Origin: JAKPCT01 sp029553165
GTDB lineage: Bacteria > Bacillota > UBA4882 > UBA8346
Length of the DNA stretch: 62,725 nt
Assembly: GCA_035359995.1 (NCBI GenBank)
Contig: DAORZT010000009.1
Span: 1-62,725, forward strand
Reading direction: 5' to 3'
The position numbers were made by a program, and so were the translations under genes. Positions 28,642 through 37,008 of the stretch are shown one piece after another. Position 1 is the first letter of the stretch. Each line of letters begins with the position of its first letter. Below the pieces are notes generated by a model. That model was given only the letters and a program-made list of their open reading frames with translations. It did not search any database and was not told where the DNA came from.

Positions 28642-28710
28642 AAATTATTTAGCTACCCTAATTCGACAATTAACAGTGTCACAAACTAATTGTTGATTTT
28701 AATCACCTCC
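28642..28710 (-). pseudogene. Scar of a deleted NHL-repeat paralogue
   Basis: On the minus strand a good ribosome site (GGAGGTGATT, 28701-28710) is followed shortly by codons for VCDTVNCRIRVAK and a TAA (28642 side). This matches the last 13 codons plus stop of the adjacent NHL lipoprotein (ICDTGNFRIRVAK). There is no start codon or propeller between them. The simplest reading is a tandem duplicate that lost nearly its whole coding region. The rest of the 28625-28931 gap holds a short tandem repeat and nothing else that I recognise. Confidence 0.7.
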
Positions 28711-28737
28711 AAAAAAATCAGCATCAATCTAATAAAA

Positions 28738-28775
28738 GATCTTAACTAAATGATCTTAACTAAATGATATTAAAT
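28738..28775. repeat. Short tandem repeat, 14-bp unit
   Basis: GATCTTAACTAAAT occurs twice in direct succession and is followed by a partial, diverged third copy (GATATTAAAT). It lies in the intergenic gap next to the NHL scar. Confidence 0.75.
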
Positions 28776-28931
28776 TCACAGTAGGTTGTCAAGAAGGATT
28801 GTCAATGAATTTCCAGCAGAATGAGATGGAACATTTAATCTTCATCTTAAGAAAGAGGATTGGGATTTATTATAAGCGAATAATTAAACCGATTAAATTA
28901 TGAGGTCCTAACTTTTTTGGAGGCTTATTAG

Positions 28932-29552
28932 ATGTACAAATGTGTATTATTTGATTTTGACGGAACAATCGCTGATTCAAAAGATGTCTTTATTGAAGCT
29001 TATAATCAAATGGCTGACAAACATAATTTGCAGCGAATTGAGTTTGATCAGCTGGACGAATTGAGAAGATTGCCGCTTGCCGAACGACTTAAAATCCTTA
29101 ACTTGCCATTGTATAAAGTACCGGTTTTGGCTCCGGAATTATACAAGTTATATAAAGAATTAAGTGTAAAGATTAATATTTTTGATGGGATTAAAGAACT
29201 ATTGCAGCAATTGAAAGAGAAAGGGCTGAAGTTAGCAATCATCTCTTCAAACTCCGAACATAATATTCGGGAGGTTTTGATGCAGCACCGTATTGATTTG
29301 ATTGATGCCATTCTTTGTTCGACTCATATCTTTGGTAAAGCTAAGATGATTAAGAAATTTTTAAAGACTCATCGATTAAGTAACAGTGAAGTAATCTATG
29401 TTGGTGATGAATTACGGGATATTCACTCTTGTAAGCAAGCCCAAATTAAGGTTATATGGGTCGAGTGGGGTTATGACATCGCCAAGGTCGCGCTCCAAGG
29501 AGCTCCTGATTATGTTGTCAGTGAACCGCAACAGATTTTAAGTATTGTTTAA
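28932..29552 (+). CDS. HAD-superfamily hydrolase, phosphoglycolate phosphatase-like
   Basis: A 206-residue phosphatase with the HAD motifs in order: DFDGT (8-12), the serine of ISSNSEHN (about 105), the lysine near KAKMIKKF (about 138), and GDELRDI (about 158-164). The cap between motifs I and II is helical, as in subfamily IA (Gph/PgmB type). Substrate cannot be told. The ATG is preceded by GGAGGC. It is a single gene, divergent from the NHL lipoprotein. Confidence 0.92.
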   Translation: MYKCVLFDFDGTIADSKDVFIEAYNQMADKHNLQRIEFDQLDELRRLPLAERLKILNLPLYKVPVLAPELYKLYKELSVKINIFDGIKELLQQLKEKGLKLAIISSNSEHNIREVLMQHRIDLIDAILCSTHIFGKAKMIKKFLKTHRLSNSEVIYVGDELRDIHSCKQAQIKVIWVEWGYDIAKVALQGAPDYVVSEPQQILSIV

Positions 29553-29652
29553 TTTGAGTTTTTTTACTTTAATTAGGGACAGAGTTGCTAAACAAGAAAA
29601 TTGGTTTGTTTTTTAGCTGTTAATTTAGACAGAAGTGCCTGAATGCCCTCTT

Positions 29653-30465
29653 CTAAAGGGAGCTATGGGGTTCTGAATTCACCTTAGTGTCTGTCGGCCT
29701 TTTACTCTTTACGTCCAGTCGCAGGAGTTCGGATACCGTAAGAAACCGGTATCCGGAGGCGCGCAGTTTTGGAACAATAATTTGCAGGGTTTCGATGGTG
29801 TTGCTGCGATCACCGCCTTGATCGTGGAAGAGGAAGATCTGTCCGGAATTAACGGACTTGAGGATTGAATTAGCAATTTCCACACCGCTCTTGAGAGACC
29901 AATCCCGACTGTCCTGACTCCACATTATGACATTATAGTTCAAACTATGGGCTGCTCTGACTACTTTCTCATCATAATAGCCATTTGTTGGGCGAAAGAG
30001 ATTCATTGAATAACCGGTAATCGCTTTCACCAAGTTATGAGTCTGGATTAACTCCTGTTTTAGTTGGTATTCATTAAGGGAAGATAGTGGACGGTGACTA
30101 TAAAGATGGTTTGCTATTTCATGTTTTTCCTCAAAGGCCCGGATTAATACATGCGGAAAGCGTTCAACTTGTTTACCGGAGACAAAAAACGTTGCCTGGA
30201 TGTTATATTCTTTTAAAAGATCCAAAATTTTGACTGTAAAAAAGGGACTGGGGCCATCATCAAATGTCAAAGCAACGGCTTTGCAGGGAGTATTTGACTC
30301 CCAAACAATTTCACCGCGTTCTTCAAAATAAGCACGGCCTTTACCTTGAGAAACTTTGAGTGTTAATAAACTGCTTCCACTCATTAAACTAAAAAGCATT
30401 AAGCCCAACAATGATAACTTAAGTAATTTGGTTGTATTGGTGACGATTAACAGCATCGGTTCCAA
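29653..30465 (-). CDS. Polysaccharide deacetylase, NodB domain, membrane-anchored
   Basis: A 270-residue exported enzyme. The N-terminal hydrophobic helix (about 12-35) has no lipobox, so it is an anchor or signal peptide. The NodB domain shows TFDDGPSP (metal aspartates), HxxxH in NHLYSH, RPTNGYYD in place of the usual RPPYG, WSQDSRDW, and LFHD. These bind zinc and remove acetyl groups from N-acetylglucosamine in peptidoglycan or another glycan. Start is TTG at 30465 or ATG at 30456, both near GGAGA; the difference is three residues. The D,D-carboxypeptidase gene lies upstream on the same strand, with a terminator between. Confidence 0.93.
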   Translation of the reverse strand: MEPMLLIVTNTTKLLKLSLLGLMLFSLMSGSSLLTLKVSQGKGRAYFEERGEIVWESNTPCKAVALTFDDGPSPFFTVKILDLLKEYNIQATFFVSGKQVERFPHVLIRAFEEKHEIANHLYSHRPLSSLNEYQLKQELIQTHNLVKAITGYSMNLFRPTNGYYDEKVVRAAHSLNYNVIMWSQDSRDWSLKSGVEIANSILKSVNSGQIFLFHDQGGDRSNTIETLQIIVPKLRASGYRFLTVSELLRLDVKSKRPTDTKVNSEPHSSL

Positions 30466-30654
30466 TGTTCTCCGGAAGGTTTTTTATATAATAAAGATAT
30501 GTAAAAAAACAAGAAGTATAAGCGTTTTTTGAAAAAAACTTAGATGTTTTAAAGAGTTGGACGATTGGGTTCCAAGCTTTTTAGCTAAGTTGAACATCTA
30601 AGAAGTAACCTGCCGTCTGTAAAGGTGTGGTGGCAGAAACAGTATATCAAAAAA

Positions 30655-30696
30655 ACAAAAAAAGCGTTGCTTCTACTTGAAAAGAAGTTGCAACGC
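30655..30696 (-). terminator. Intrinsic terminator of the D,D-carboxypeptidase gene
   Basis: On the minus strand GCGTTG-(CAA)-CTTCT pairs with AGAAG-CAACGC, then T7. A close relative of this hairpin occurs at 60483-60517. Confidence 0.75.
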
Positions 30697-30719
30697 CAAA
30701 TAATTAATTAGTAATTATT

Positions 30720-32057
30720 TTATTTTTTAAATAGCTTATTAGCAGCGGAATTGTAAATATTGCTCCAGATGTCACCAAGGAAATCTGTCAGATTGTTAAT
30801 GATATTATTGATAAAGCCAGGTTTGTTGATTGCTTCAGTTGTAATTAATTCCGCGCCGTCCATCTTTTTAATCGTTTCAGTTAAATAGTCATATGAAACA
30901 GAGCCCTTGTAGTTGTAAGCTATTCTGCCGACAACAGTACCTTTGGCAACCGGAGCTAAAACAGCTTTGTTTTTAGCAGGGTTGTCAATTTTTAATGATG
31001 GTGTGTAAAGATCGGATTCGCCTTGTTTGACTAAAACTGTTAATGGTTTAGGGTTGGTTAATGTGGTTTTACGCTTATTGCCGCCGGCGATCTTTACCTC
31101 AAACTCTTGCTTGGCGGGTAATATTTGTTGAAGGGAATAATTTTGAAAACCATAATCCAATAATTTTTTAGTCTCAATAAATCTGGTTTGATATGAATCA
31201 GTCTTCATCACTACTGAAATTAACCGAAAATCATTACGAACAGCAGTACCTGTAAATGAATATCCGGCTAAAGTGGTTGAACCGGTCTTCAGTCCGTCTA
31301 TCCCTTCGTAGCCGTATACAAGTTGTGGCAGCATCCAGTTCCAGTTATCCATATTAATCACATCGGAAGTACCTTCCTGAAATTTCAGCTTTGGTATCTT
31401 TGAAAAGCGGAATACTTCAGGATAATCTCTAATCAGCGAAAATGCTAAAGTTGCAGTAGCCCGGGCTGACATCATATTTTCGGCGTCAGCGGTGGTTCCG
31501 GCCGGATGAAGTCCATATAAATCTTTATTATTCAGTCCGGTTGAATTTACAAATTGATAATCTTTCATCCCCAGTTCGGATGCTTTCTGATTCATCAGTT
31601 GGACGAAAGCCGTCTCTGAACCGGAAACCCGTTCAGCGAGAGCAATGGTAGCACCGCTGGCGGAGTAGATTGCCATTGCTTCATAGAGTTCTTTGATGGA
31701 ATAGGTCTTATCTTTGCGTAGTGGTACATTGGACAACTTATTATTTTGCGAAACTTTGAAGGAATAATCACTGATCTGAATCTTCTCATCCCAAGTGAAT
31801 TGTTTGTTATGAATTGCTTCAAGTACCAGGTATTCGGTCATCATCTTGGCCATACTTCCGGTTGGCAGAAGTAAATCAGGGTTTTTAGAATAAAGAATCC
31901 GGCCACTTTGGGCATCAATTAAGATAGCAGCTTCGCCACGAATGTTTAAGAAATCAGAGTTGGTTGCCGAACCAAAACTGGCAGTGGCGGTTGATAAAAT
32001 AAGAATCACACAGATAATGCCTTTGAGGAGAAAAGAGTGGCGGGTTTTGTTATGCAA
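30720..32057 (-). CDS. D-alanyl-D-alanine carboxypeptidase (PBP5/DacF family)
   Basis: A 445-residue low-molecular-weight penicillin-binding protein that trims the terminal D-Ala of peptidoglycan stem peptides. After a signal peptide (about 1-28), the peptidase S11 domain shows the SxxK motif S68-M-A-K71 and KTG in DGLKTGSTTLAG. The middle motif reads SAS (132-134) instead of the usual SxN. A beta-rich C-terminal domain follows, ending in a possible amphipathic membrane helix (about 420-445), as in PBP5. The TTG start has GAGGTGA 6 bp upstream. In Firmicutes this family includes spore-cortex forms; vegetative and spore roles cannot be separated here. Confidence 0.93.
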   Translation of the reverse strand: MHNKTRHSFLLKGIICVILILSTATASFGSATNSDFLNIRGEAAILIDAQSGRILYSKNPDLLLPTGSMAKMMTEYLVLEAIHNKQFTWDEKIQISDYSFKVSQNNKLSNVPLRKDKTYSIKELYEAMAIYSASGATIALAERVSGSETAFVQLMNQKASELGMKDYQFVNSTGLNNKDLYGLHPAGTTADAENMMSARATATLAFSLIRDYPEVFRFSKIPKLKFQEGTSDVINMDNWNWMLPQLVYGYEGIDGLKTGSTTLAGYSFTGTAVRNDFRLISVVMKTDSYQTRFIETKKLLDYGFQNYSLQQILPAKQEFEVKIAGGNKRKTTLTNPKPLTVLVKQGESDLYTPSLKIDNPAKNKAVLAPVAKGTVVGRIAYNYKGSVSYDYLTETIKKMDGAELITTEAINKPGFINNIINNLTDFLGDIWSNIYNSAANKLFKK

Positions 32058-32163
32058 ATATTTTCACCTCGAATTTATTTATTGATTCCATTTTAACATT
32101 TATCTCATGGATCAAAAGTAATTGTTACAGGTAAATCTGGGACAAGATGGTTGGAATGAATAT

Positions 32164-32199
32164 AAAAAAAGAGAACTTATTATAGTTAGTAAGTCCTCT
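32164..32199 (-). terminator. Intrinsic terminator of the topoisomerase B subunit gene
   Basis: Minus-strand stem AGAGGACTT / AAGTTCTCT (one G-T pair), followed by T7, about 40 bp after the stop codon. Confidence 0.78.
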
Positions 32200-32236
32200 A
32201 AAACTTAGTTAATGTCAAAACGTGACGTTTAGGAGG

Positions 32237-34228
32237 CTAGGAGACATCAAGCATATCAAGATACTTATGGCCATTTTCTTCGATAAAGCTTTTCCGTCCT
32301 TGTAAATTATCCCCAAGTAATAACTCAAAGTATTCGTCAGTCTTTTGCAGGTCATCAGGTAGCACTTGGATTAATCTCCGTGTCTCCGGGTTCATGGTGG
32401 TCTGCCACATCATCTCAGGTTCGTTCTCACCTAATCCTTTGGAACGCTGGATCGTATATTTTCCATCCAGTTTCGCCAGGATCTCACTTTTTTCCTTTTC
32501 ATTGTAAGCAAAGAAGGTTTTATTCTTATGAGTGATTTCAAACAACGGAGTTTCGGCGATAAAGACCTTGCCAATCTGAATCAGAGTTGGTACTAACCGG
32601 TATAACATTGCCAGGATTAAGGTGCGGATCTGATACCCGTCAACATCAGCGTCAGTACAAATAATAATCTTATTCCAACGCAGGTTAGCCAGATCAAAAG
32701 TATGAAGGTCCTTGTTATGTTTTGATTTGATTTCAACGCCACAGCCTAACACTTTTAACAGATCGACGATGATTTCACTCTTAAAGATACTTTCATATTC
32801 TGCTTTTAAGCAGTTTAAGATCTTACCGCGGACCGGCATAATTGCTTGAAATTCGGCATCACGGCCTAATTTACAGGAACCGAGCGCTGAGTCGCCTTCA
32901 ACGATATAGAGTTCACGTTTGTTGATGTCTTTGGTACGGCAATCAACAAATTTTTTGACCCGGTTGGAGATGTCGATGGTACCGCTTAGTTTTTTCTTAA
33001 TATTGATCCGTGTTTTTTCAGCGGTCTCACGGCTACGTTTATTGATTAAGATTTGTTCAATGATCCGGTCGCTTTCGGCCTTGTTCTCAATGAAATAAAC
33101 TTCCAGTTGCTGTTTGAGAAAATCGGTCATTGCTTCCTGAATAAACTTGTTGGTGATTGCTTTTTTAGTCTGGTTTTCATAACTGGTAATTGTCGAAAAT
33201 GAATTAGTGACCAGGATTAGACTGTCTTGAATATCGGCAAAGGTGATCTTGGCTTCATCTTTGTTATACTTATTATTATTGCGGATGCATTTATCAATCT
33301 CATAAAGGAAAGCTGCTTTGACTGCTTTGTCGGGAGCGCCGCCATGTTCCAGAAAACTGGAGTTATGGTAATATTCAAGTGCATTAATCTCGTTATTGAA
33401 ACAGAAAGCAACTTCGATCTTAACCTTATATTCCGGTTTGTCTTCCCGATCCCGTCCCTTAGTTGCAGTCTGAAAAGATTGGATCTCCGTAAAACCTTTG
33501 TCTTGGTTTAACTCTTTGACATAATCAATAATTCCGTTTTGGTAGCAGTATTCGTAGGTAGATCCAGACGCTTCATCAATTAAGATAAATGTTAAACCGG
33601 CATTGACTACTGCTTGTTTATTTAAGGTATTCTGAAAGTAATCAAGAGGAATATGAATATCGGTAAATACTTGGAGATCAGGCCGCCATTTAATCATTGT
33701 CCCGGTATGTTCATATTCGGCAGGTGTCTTTTGAAGACCGCCAATATTTTCACCGTGCTCGAAGTGCAACCGGTATTGATAACCATCACGCAGAACCGTG
33801 ACATCCATATACTCCGAGCTGTACTGAGTAGCACAACAGCCCAAACCGTTGAGGCCTAAGCTATATTCGTAATTTTCGCCGGTATTGTTTTGATACTTGC
33901 CGCCGGCGTAGAGTTCGCAAAAGACTAACTCCCAATTATAGCGCTCTTCTTTCGGGTTATATTCCAAGGGGATACCGCGGCCATAGTCTTTGACAGTGAT
34001 TGAGCGATCGAGATGGCGAATAACCTCAATAAGATTACCATATCCTTCGCGTGCTTCGTCAATTGAGTTGGAGAGAATCTCAAAGAAAGAGTGTTGGCAA
34101 CCTTCGATACCGTCGGAACCGAAGATAACTCCGGGACGGAGTCTTACACGGTCAGCGCCTTTCAGTGACGAAATACTCTCATTGCCATATTCGGTCTTAC
34201 GCTTTTGTTTGGTCAAAGATGAACCCAC
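32237..34228 (-). CDS. parE: Type IIA DNA topoisomerase subunit B (topoisomerase IV, ParE-like)
   Basis: A 663-residue ATPase subunit. The GHKL fold shows EILSNSIDEAREG (Mg-binding Asn), the DYGRGIP glycine box and a lid with GLNGLG. The ATP-lysine loop QTTMNPETRR is present. The TOPRIM domain has the metal glutamate in VEGDSALGS and DADVDGYQIRTL, where standard members read EGDSAGGS and DADVDGAHIRTL. It is a diverged member, like those of the topoisomerase IV-type pair in many Clostridia. It should pair with the A subunit at 25083-27284. The two genes share a strand but are separated by five genes, whereas parE and parC are usually adjacent. Confidence 0.91.
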   Translation of the reverse strand: MGSSLTKQKRKTEYGNESISSLKGADRVRLRPGVIFGSDGIEGCQHSFFEILSNSIDEAREGYGNLIEVIRHLDRSITVKDYGRGIPLEYNPKEERYNWELVFCELYAGGKYQNNTGENYEYSLGLNGLGCCATQYSSEYMDVTVLRDGYQYRLHFEHGENIGGLQKTPAEYEHTGTMIKWRPDLQVFTDIHIPLDYFQNTLNKQAVVNAGLTFILIDEASGSTYEYCYQNGIIDYVKELNQDKGFTEIQSFQTATKGRDREDKPEYKVKIEVAFCFNNEINALEYYHNSSFLEHGGAPDKAVKAAFLYEIDKCIRNNNKYNKDEAKITFADIQDSLILVTNSFSTITSYENQTKKAITNKFIQEAMTDFLKQQLEVYFIENKAESDRIIEQILINKRSRETAEKTRINIKKKLSGTIDISNRVKKFVDCRTKDINKRELYIVEGDSALGSCKLGRDAEFQAIMPVRGKILNCLKAEYESIFKSEIIVDLLKVLGCGVEIKSKHNKDLHTFDLANLRWNKIIICTDADVDGYQIRTLILAMLYRLVPTLIQIGKVFIAETPLFEITHKNKTFFAYNEKEKSEILAKLDGKYTIQRSKGLGENEPEMMWQTTMNPETRRLIQVLPDDLQKTDEYFELLLGDNLQGRKSFIEENGHKYLDMLDVS

Positions 34229-34322
34229 CTTTTGTTTATTTCACAATCAGTTATTAAATAACCAAATATAATAATATCATTAGTTAGGGAGGGCGACAAT
34301 GGGTTTATTATTTACAATCCAA

Positions 34323-34347
34323 CAAAAAAGCCGGCAGGATTGCCAAC
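34323..34347 (-). terminator. Intrinsic terminator of the interrupted lipoprotein gene
   Basis: Minus-strand 7-bp stem GTTGGCA / TGCCGGC (two G-T pairs) with a four-base loop, then T6. Its place 15 bp after the distal stop at 34362 supports that stop as the original gene end. Confidence 0.68.
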
Positions 34348-34361
34348 TTTTTGTTTGAAAT

Positions 34362-35126
34362 TTATGGTTTTTCTATTTGGTAGTTTGTTATGGGTATTTC
34401 CTGGTCATCAGGATTATCTTTATACCAACCATTGACAATTAATTTATCACCGGAAGCAGTGGTCGTAGCTTTGAGTTTTTGGAAACGTGGTATACTGTCA
34501 TTAGCTGATTGTAGTTCTAATTGGTACCATTCTTCAAATGAACCGGTAGCGTTAGCGACATCGAAATCGTTACACTTGATTTCGATAATTTGTTTTTCTT
34601 TTTCGGCTTCAGTCGAGGTTATAATCTTCCAATAGCCACTCCAGAGATTTTAGGAATTTTGTTGGAAGACCTTGATATTTTCCGTGGAACCGAGAAGACT
34701 TTCAACTATTTCGACAGTATTGGAACTCTTAAGATATCTTATTTTAAAAGTATAATATTCTGTTTGTTGAATATACCAGCCTTGATTGTCCGGACCAGCC
34801 CATTCTAATTCAAAAGTAGATTTACTGGCTTTAATTTGGTTATTTGAAATATTAGTAAGGTTTAGTTTGGGATAACACTTATTAACTATTGTCTGTAAAT
34901 TTAAAGTTATCCCGTTTATCTCCTTGAACTTGTTCCTGATCGTTTCCTGATCCATTGATGCGCCAATTTCATCTTGCGGATCGACAGTTGGATCAGTAGT
35001 CGGATCAGAGACTGGATTTGAAGTTGGATTGGTTGCAGGTTTCTTTTTGCTACCACTGCCACAACCTGTTACTGTTAAAGAGACAACCAAAATTAAACCA
35101 AGTAACAGTAAAGTGATTTTTTTCAT
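34362..35126 (-). pseudogene. Lipoprotein gene interrupted by an in-frame ochre codon
   Basis: The ATG at 35126 opens a lipoprotein: signal peptide, lipobox TGC, GSGSKKKP, then a Thr/Pro/Asp-rich spacer (NPTSNPVSDPTTDPTVDP). The frame stops after 158 residues at TAA (34650-34652). The same frame then stays open for 95 codons (LWSGYWKIITSTEAEKEK onwards) to TAA at 34362, with balanced composition and a terminator directly after. Both parts are plausible secreted protein; I recognise no family. One nonsense change would explain the interruption, leaving a truncated 158-residue lipoprotein, or a longer one if the stop is suppressed. Only the 34650-35126 part is an uninterrupted frame. Confidence 0.75.
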
Positions 35127-35268
35127 CGATTTCCCCCAATTTTTGTAACATAAATAAATAATATCATATAATATTTAACTTTACCATAATTTTGGTATCC
35201 TTCTCAAAAAAATGTTAAAAAATATCAATAAATGTATTATAATAATTTTATTACTAGGAGGTGGATTT

Positions 35269-35649
35269 ATGGAAAACAATATCTATGAAGCTAATCAAAC
35301 ACCAGGTGTTAATCGGGCTTATTCATTATCGACTCCCAAAAAAACTCTTACTGGTTGGACTACTTTTTGGGGCATATTTAATATCATTATTGGAGCGCTG
35401 TCTTGTTTATCCATAATCGGAGCAGCTATAGGAGTCTTTCAAATTATTGCCGGACTTAAACTCCTTAAAGCGGTGGAGATCACCAAAAGCCCGTCTTATA
35501 GCAGTTCGGACTCTGATCAAGTATTGGAACAACTGAATTCTTTCTTTAAGATTAATGGAATTATTTTGATTGTTTCCTTTGTGTTGGTAATTTTATCATT
35601 TATAGTAATCATGGCAGTGGGGTTGAGTATGCTGAATCTGATGCAGTAG
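35269..35649 (+). CDS. Small membrane protein, DUF5362-like
   Basis: A 126-residue protein with three or four hydrophobic segments: about 32-50 (WTTFWGIFNIIIGALSCL), 52-70, and 93-120. The layout and the short loop with IIAGLKLLKAVE resemble DUF5362 proteins; the match is by eye. The start is placed at ATG 35269 because AGGAGGTGG lies just ahead. The longer frame from 35212 would add a hydrophobic stretch with no ribosome site. Function unknown. Confidence 0.75.
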   Translation: MENNIYEANQTPGVNRAYSLSTPKKTLTGWTTFWGIFNIIIGALSCLSIIGAAIGVFQIIAGLKLLKAVEITKSPSYSSSDSDQVLEQLNSFFKINGIILIVSFVLVILSFIVIMAVGLSMLNLMQ

Positions 35650-35808
35650 ATTACTTTATTTTCTATGTAAGATTCAAATAACTTGAGCCATAGAGATAGA
35701 CTGTTAAAATTTTTAAATTAAATAGTATTGAAAAAATTTTTAATGCATGATATTATATAAATAATAATAACAATATATTTATATAATTAAAGATGGTGGG
35801 GGATTTAA

Positions 35809-36255
35809 ATGACGGTTGTTAATAAAGCAGATGAATTGACGGTTGTTGACAAAGTAGTTAAATTCATAGAAGACAGACATAGAGCCAATACTATTAATAT
35901 GAAGAGTGATGAATCTGAAATAACCCGTGTGGGCGCTGAATATGCGAACCAATTTTATGCTGGCTTAATAAATGACTGCAGAAGTAAGTTAAAGCTACCT
36001 GTGCTTGATTATCCAAAAGCAATAAGATATCATAATCCACAAAAAGTATTTGAAGCTATGACAATTGATTTATACGGAAAAATTTCTTACGGGCAATTTA
36101 AAGAAATACTTGAAGATAAGTTTAAAAAAGCAAAAATCCAATATGACAAAGATATTATTAGTAAGATAATTCAACCTGAATTAGATAGGCAACAGAAAAT
36201 AAAAGAAAGGGCTATAGATTTTACGAAGTTTGGAAAGAAGGGAATAGCTCAGTAA
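35809..36255 (+). CDS. Protein of unknown function, paralogue A of a tandem pair
   Basis: A 148-residue soluble, helical, charged protein with no signal peptide and no domain I recognise. The ATG follows GGTGGGGGA. The middle (EYANQFYAGLINDCRSKLKL, then PVLDYPKAIRYHNPQKVFEAM) aligns without gaps over about 60 residues with the next gene. Flanks are very AT-rich, unlike most of the window, so lateral acquisition is possible. See paralogue B. Confidence 0.7.
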   Translation: MTVVNKADELTVVDKVVKFIEDRHRANTINMKSDESEITRVGAEYANQFYAGLINDCRSKLKLPVLDYPKAIRYHNPQKVFEAMTIDLYGKISYGQFKEILEDKFKKAKIQYDKDIISKIIQPELDRQQKIKERAIDFTKFGKKGIAQ

Positions 36256-36469
36256 TCAGTGCGCTATTATTGAAGCAAACTTCTTAAAGCAGCGAAGAAC
36301 ACCAAAGTTCTTAAACTTGCACCCCAGAGATAAAAAGGTTAAAAGTATTAAATTAATAATTGTTAAATAATATAGAAAAAATTTGCAATATATAATAAAA
36401 TGTAATTATTATTATCTTTTTTCTATATTAGACGAAAGAAATACTGAATTTATTAAAGGAGAATATTAA

Positions 36470-36889
36470 ATGTCGGCTGTTAATAAAACATTGGATTATA
36501 TTGAGGTTAGATTTAAGGAAAACAAAAGGAATATACTAAGCACGCTAAGAAGTAATTTTGAAAATAAAAATGAAATTGTTGAAAAGTTAAGGGAACAGAA
36601 TGAGTTTTATGCTGAATTCCTAAATAAGCTCAGTAAAGAAAACGGATTACCAGTTATTGACACGGAGCAATTAACACATATGAATGCAGATAAAATGATA
36701 TCAAAAACAGTTGAAAATTTGAAAAACAAAGATATTCCTAAAGGCGAATTTTTTAAAGCATTAGAAGATTTTAAGAATCCGGATAATCAATTAAATGTTA
36801 TCACTATTGAAGGGCTTAGGAACAAATTCAATGAATATGAACAAAAAGGAGTAAGGTTTTTAGGAAACTCAGGCAAAGAAAAGTCATAA
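36470..36889 (+). CDS. Protein of unknown function, paralogue B of a tandem pair
   Basis: A 139-residue helical, Lys/Glu/Asn-rich protein with no signal peptide. The ATG has AAAGGAG upstream. Shared with paralogue A: the N-terminal M-[ST]-x-V-N-K, the central NEFYAEFLNKLSKENGLPVID, a following HMNADKM, and the later KGEFFKALED (QFKEILED in A). The pair probably arose by duplication and has since diverged. No catalytic motif is apparent. Both encode small cytoplasmic proteins of similar size, separated by 214 bp with no terminator hairpin that I could identify. Confidence 0.7.
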   Translation: MSAVNKTLDYIEVRFKENKRNILSTLRSNFENKNEIVEKLREQNEFYAEFLNKLSKENGLPVIDTEQLTHMNADKMISKTVENLKNKDIPKGEFFKALEDFKNPDNQLNVITIEGLRNKFNEYEQKGVRFLGNSGKEKS

Positions 36890-37008
36890 ATTATATGATT
36901 TTTTGTTTGGAAGTTATAATTATTACCTGTATAACTATCTTCCCATTGACCGAGGATATAAATAATGTTAAGATCAACTCTGCTAATTAAGAATGAGAGG
37001 AAGTAACC

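Noticed and set aside
34590..34808. Plus-strand open frame of 72 codons across the lipoprotein locus.
   Set aside because: It is antisense to the interrupted lipoprotein gene and has no ribosome site.
35809..36889. Toxin-antitoxin pair.
   Set aside because: The two proteins are similar to each other in size and sequence, are spaced by 214 bp, and show no toxin or DNA-binding motif.
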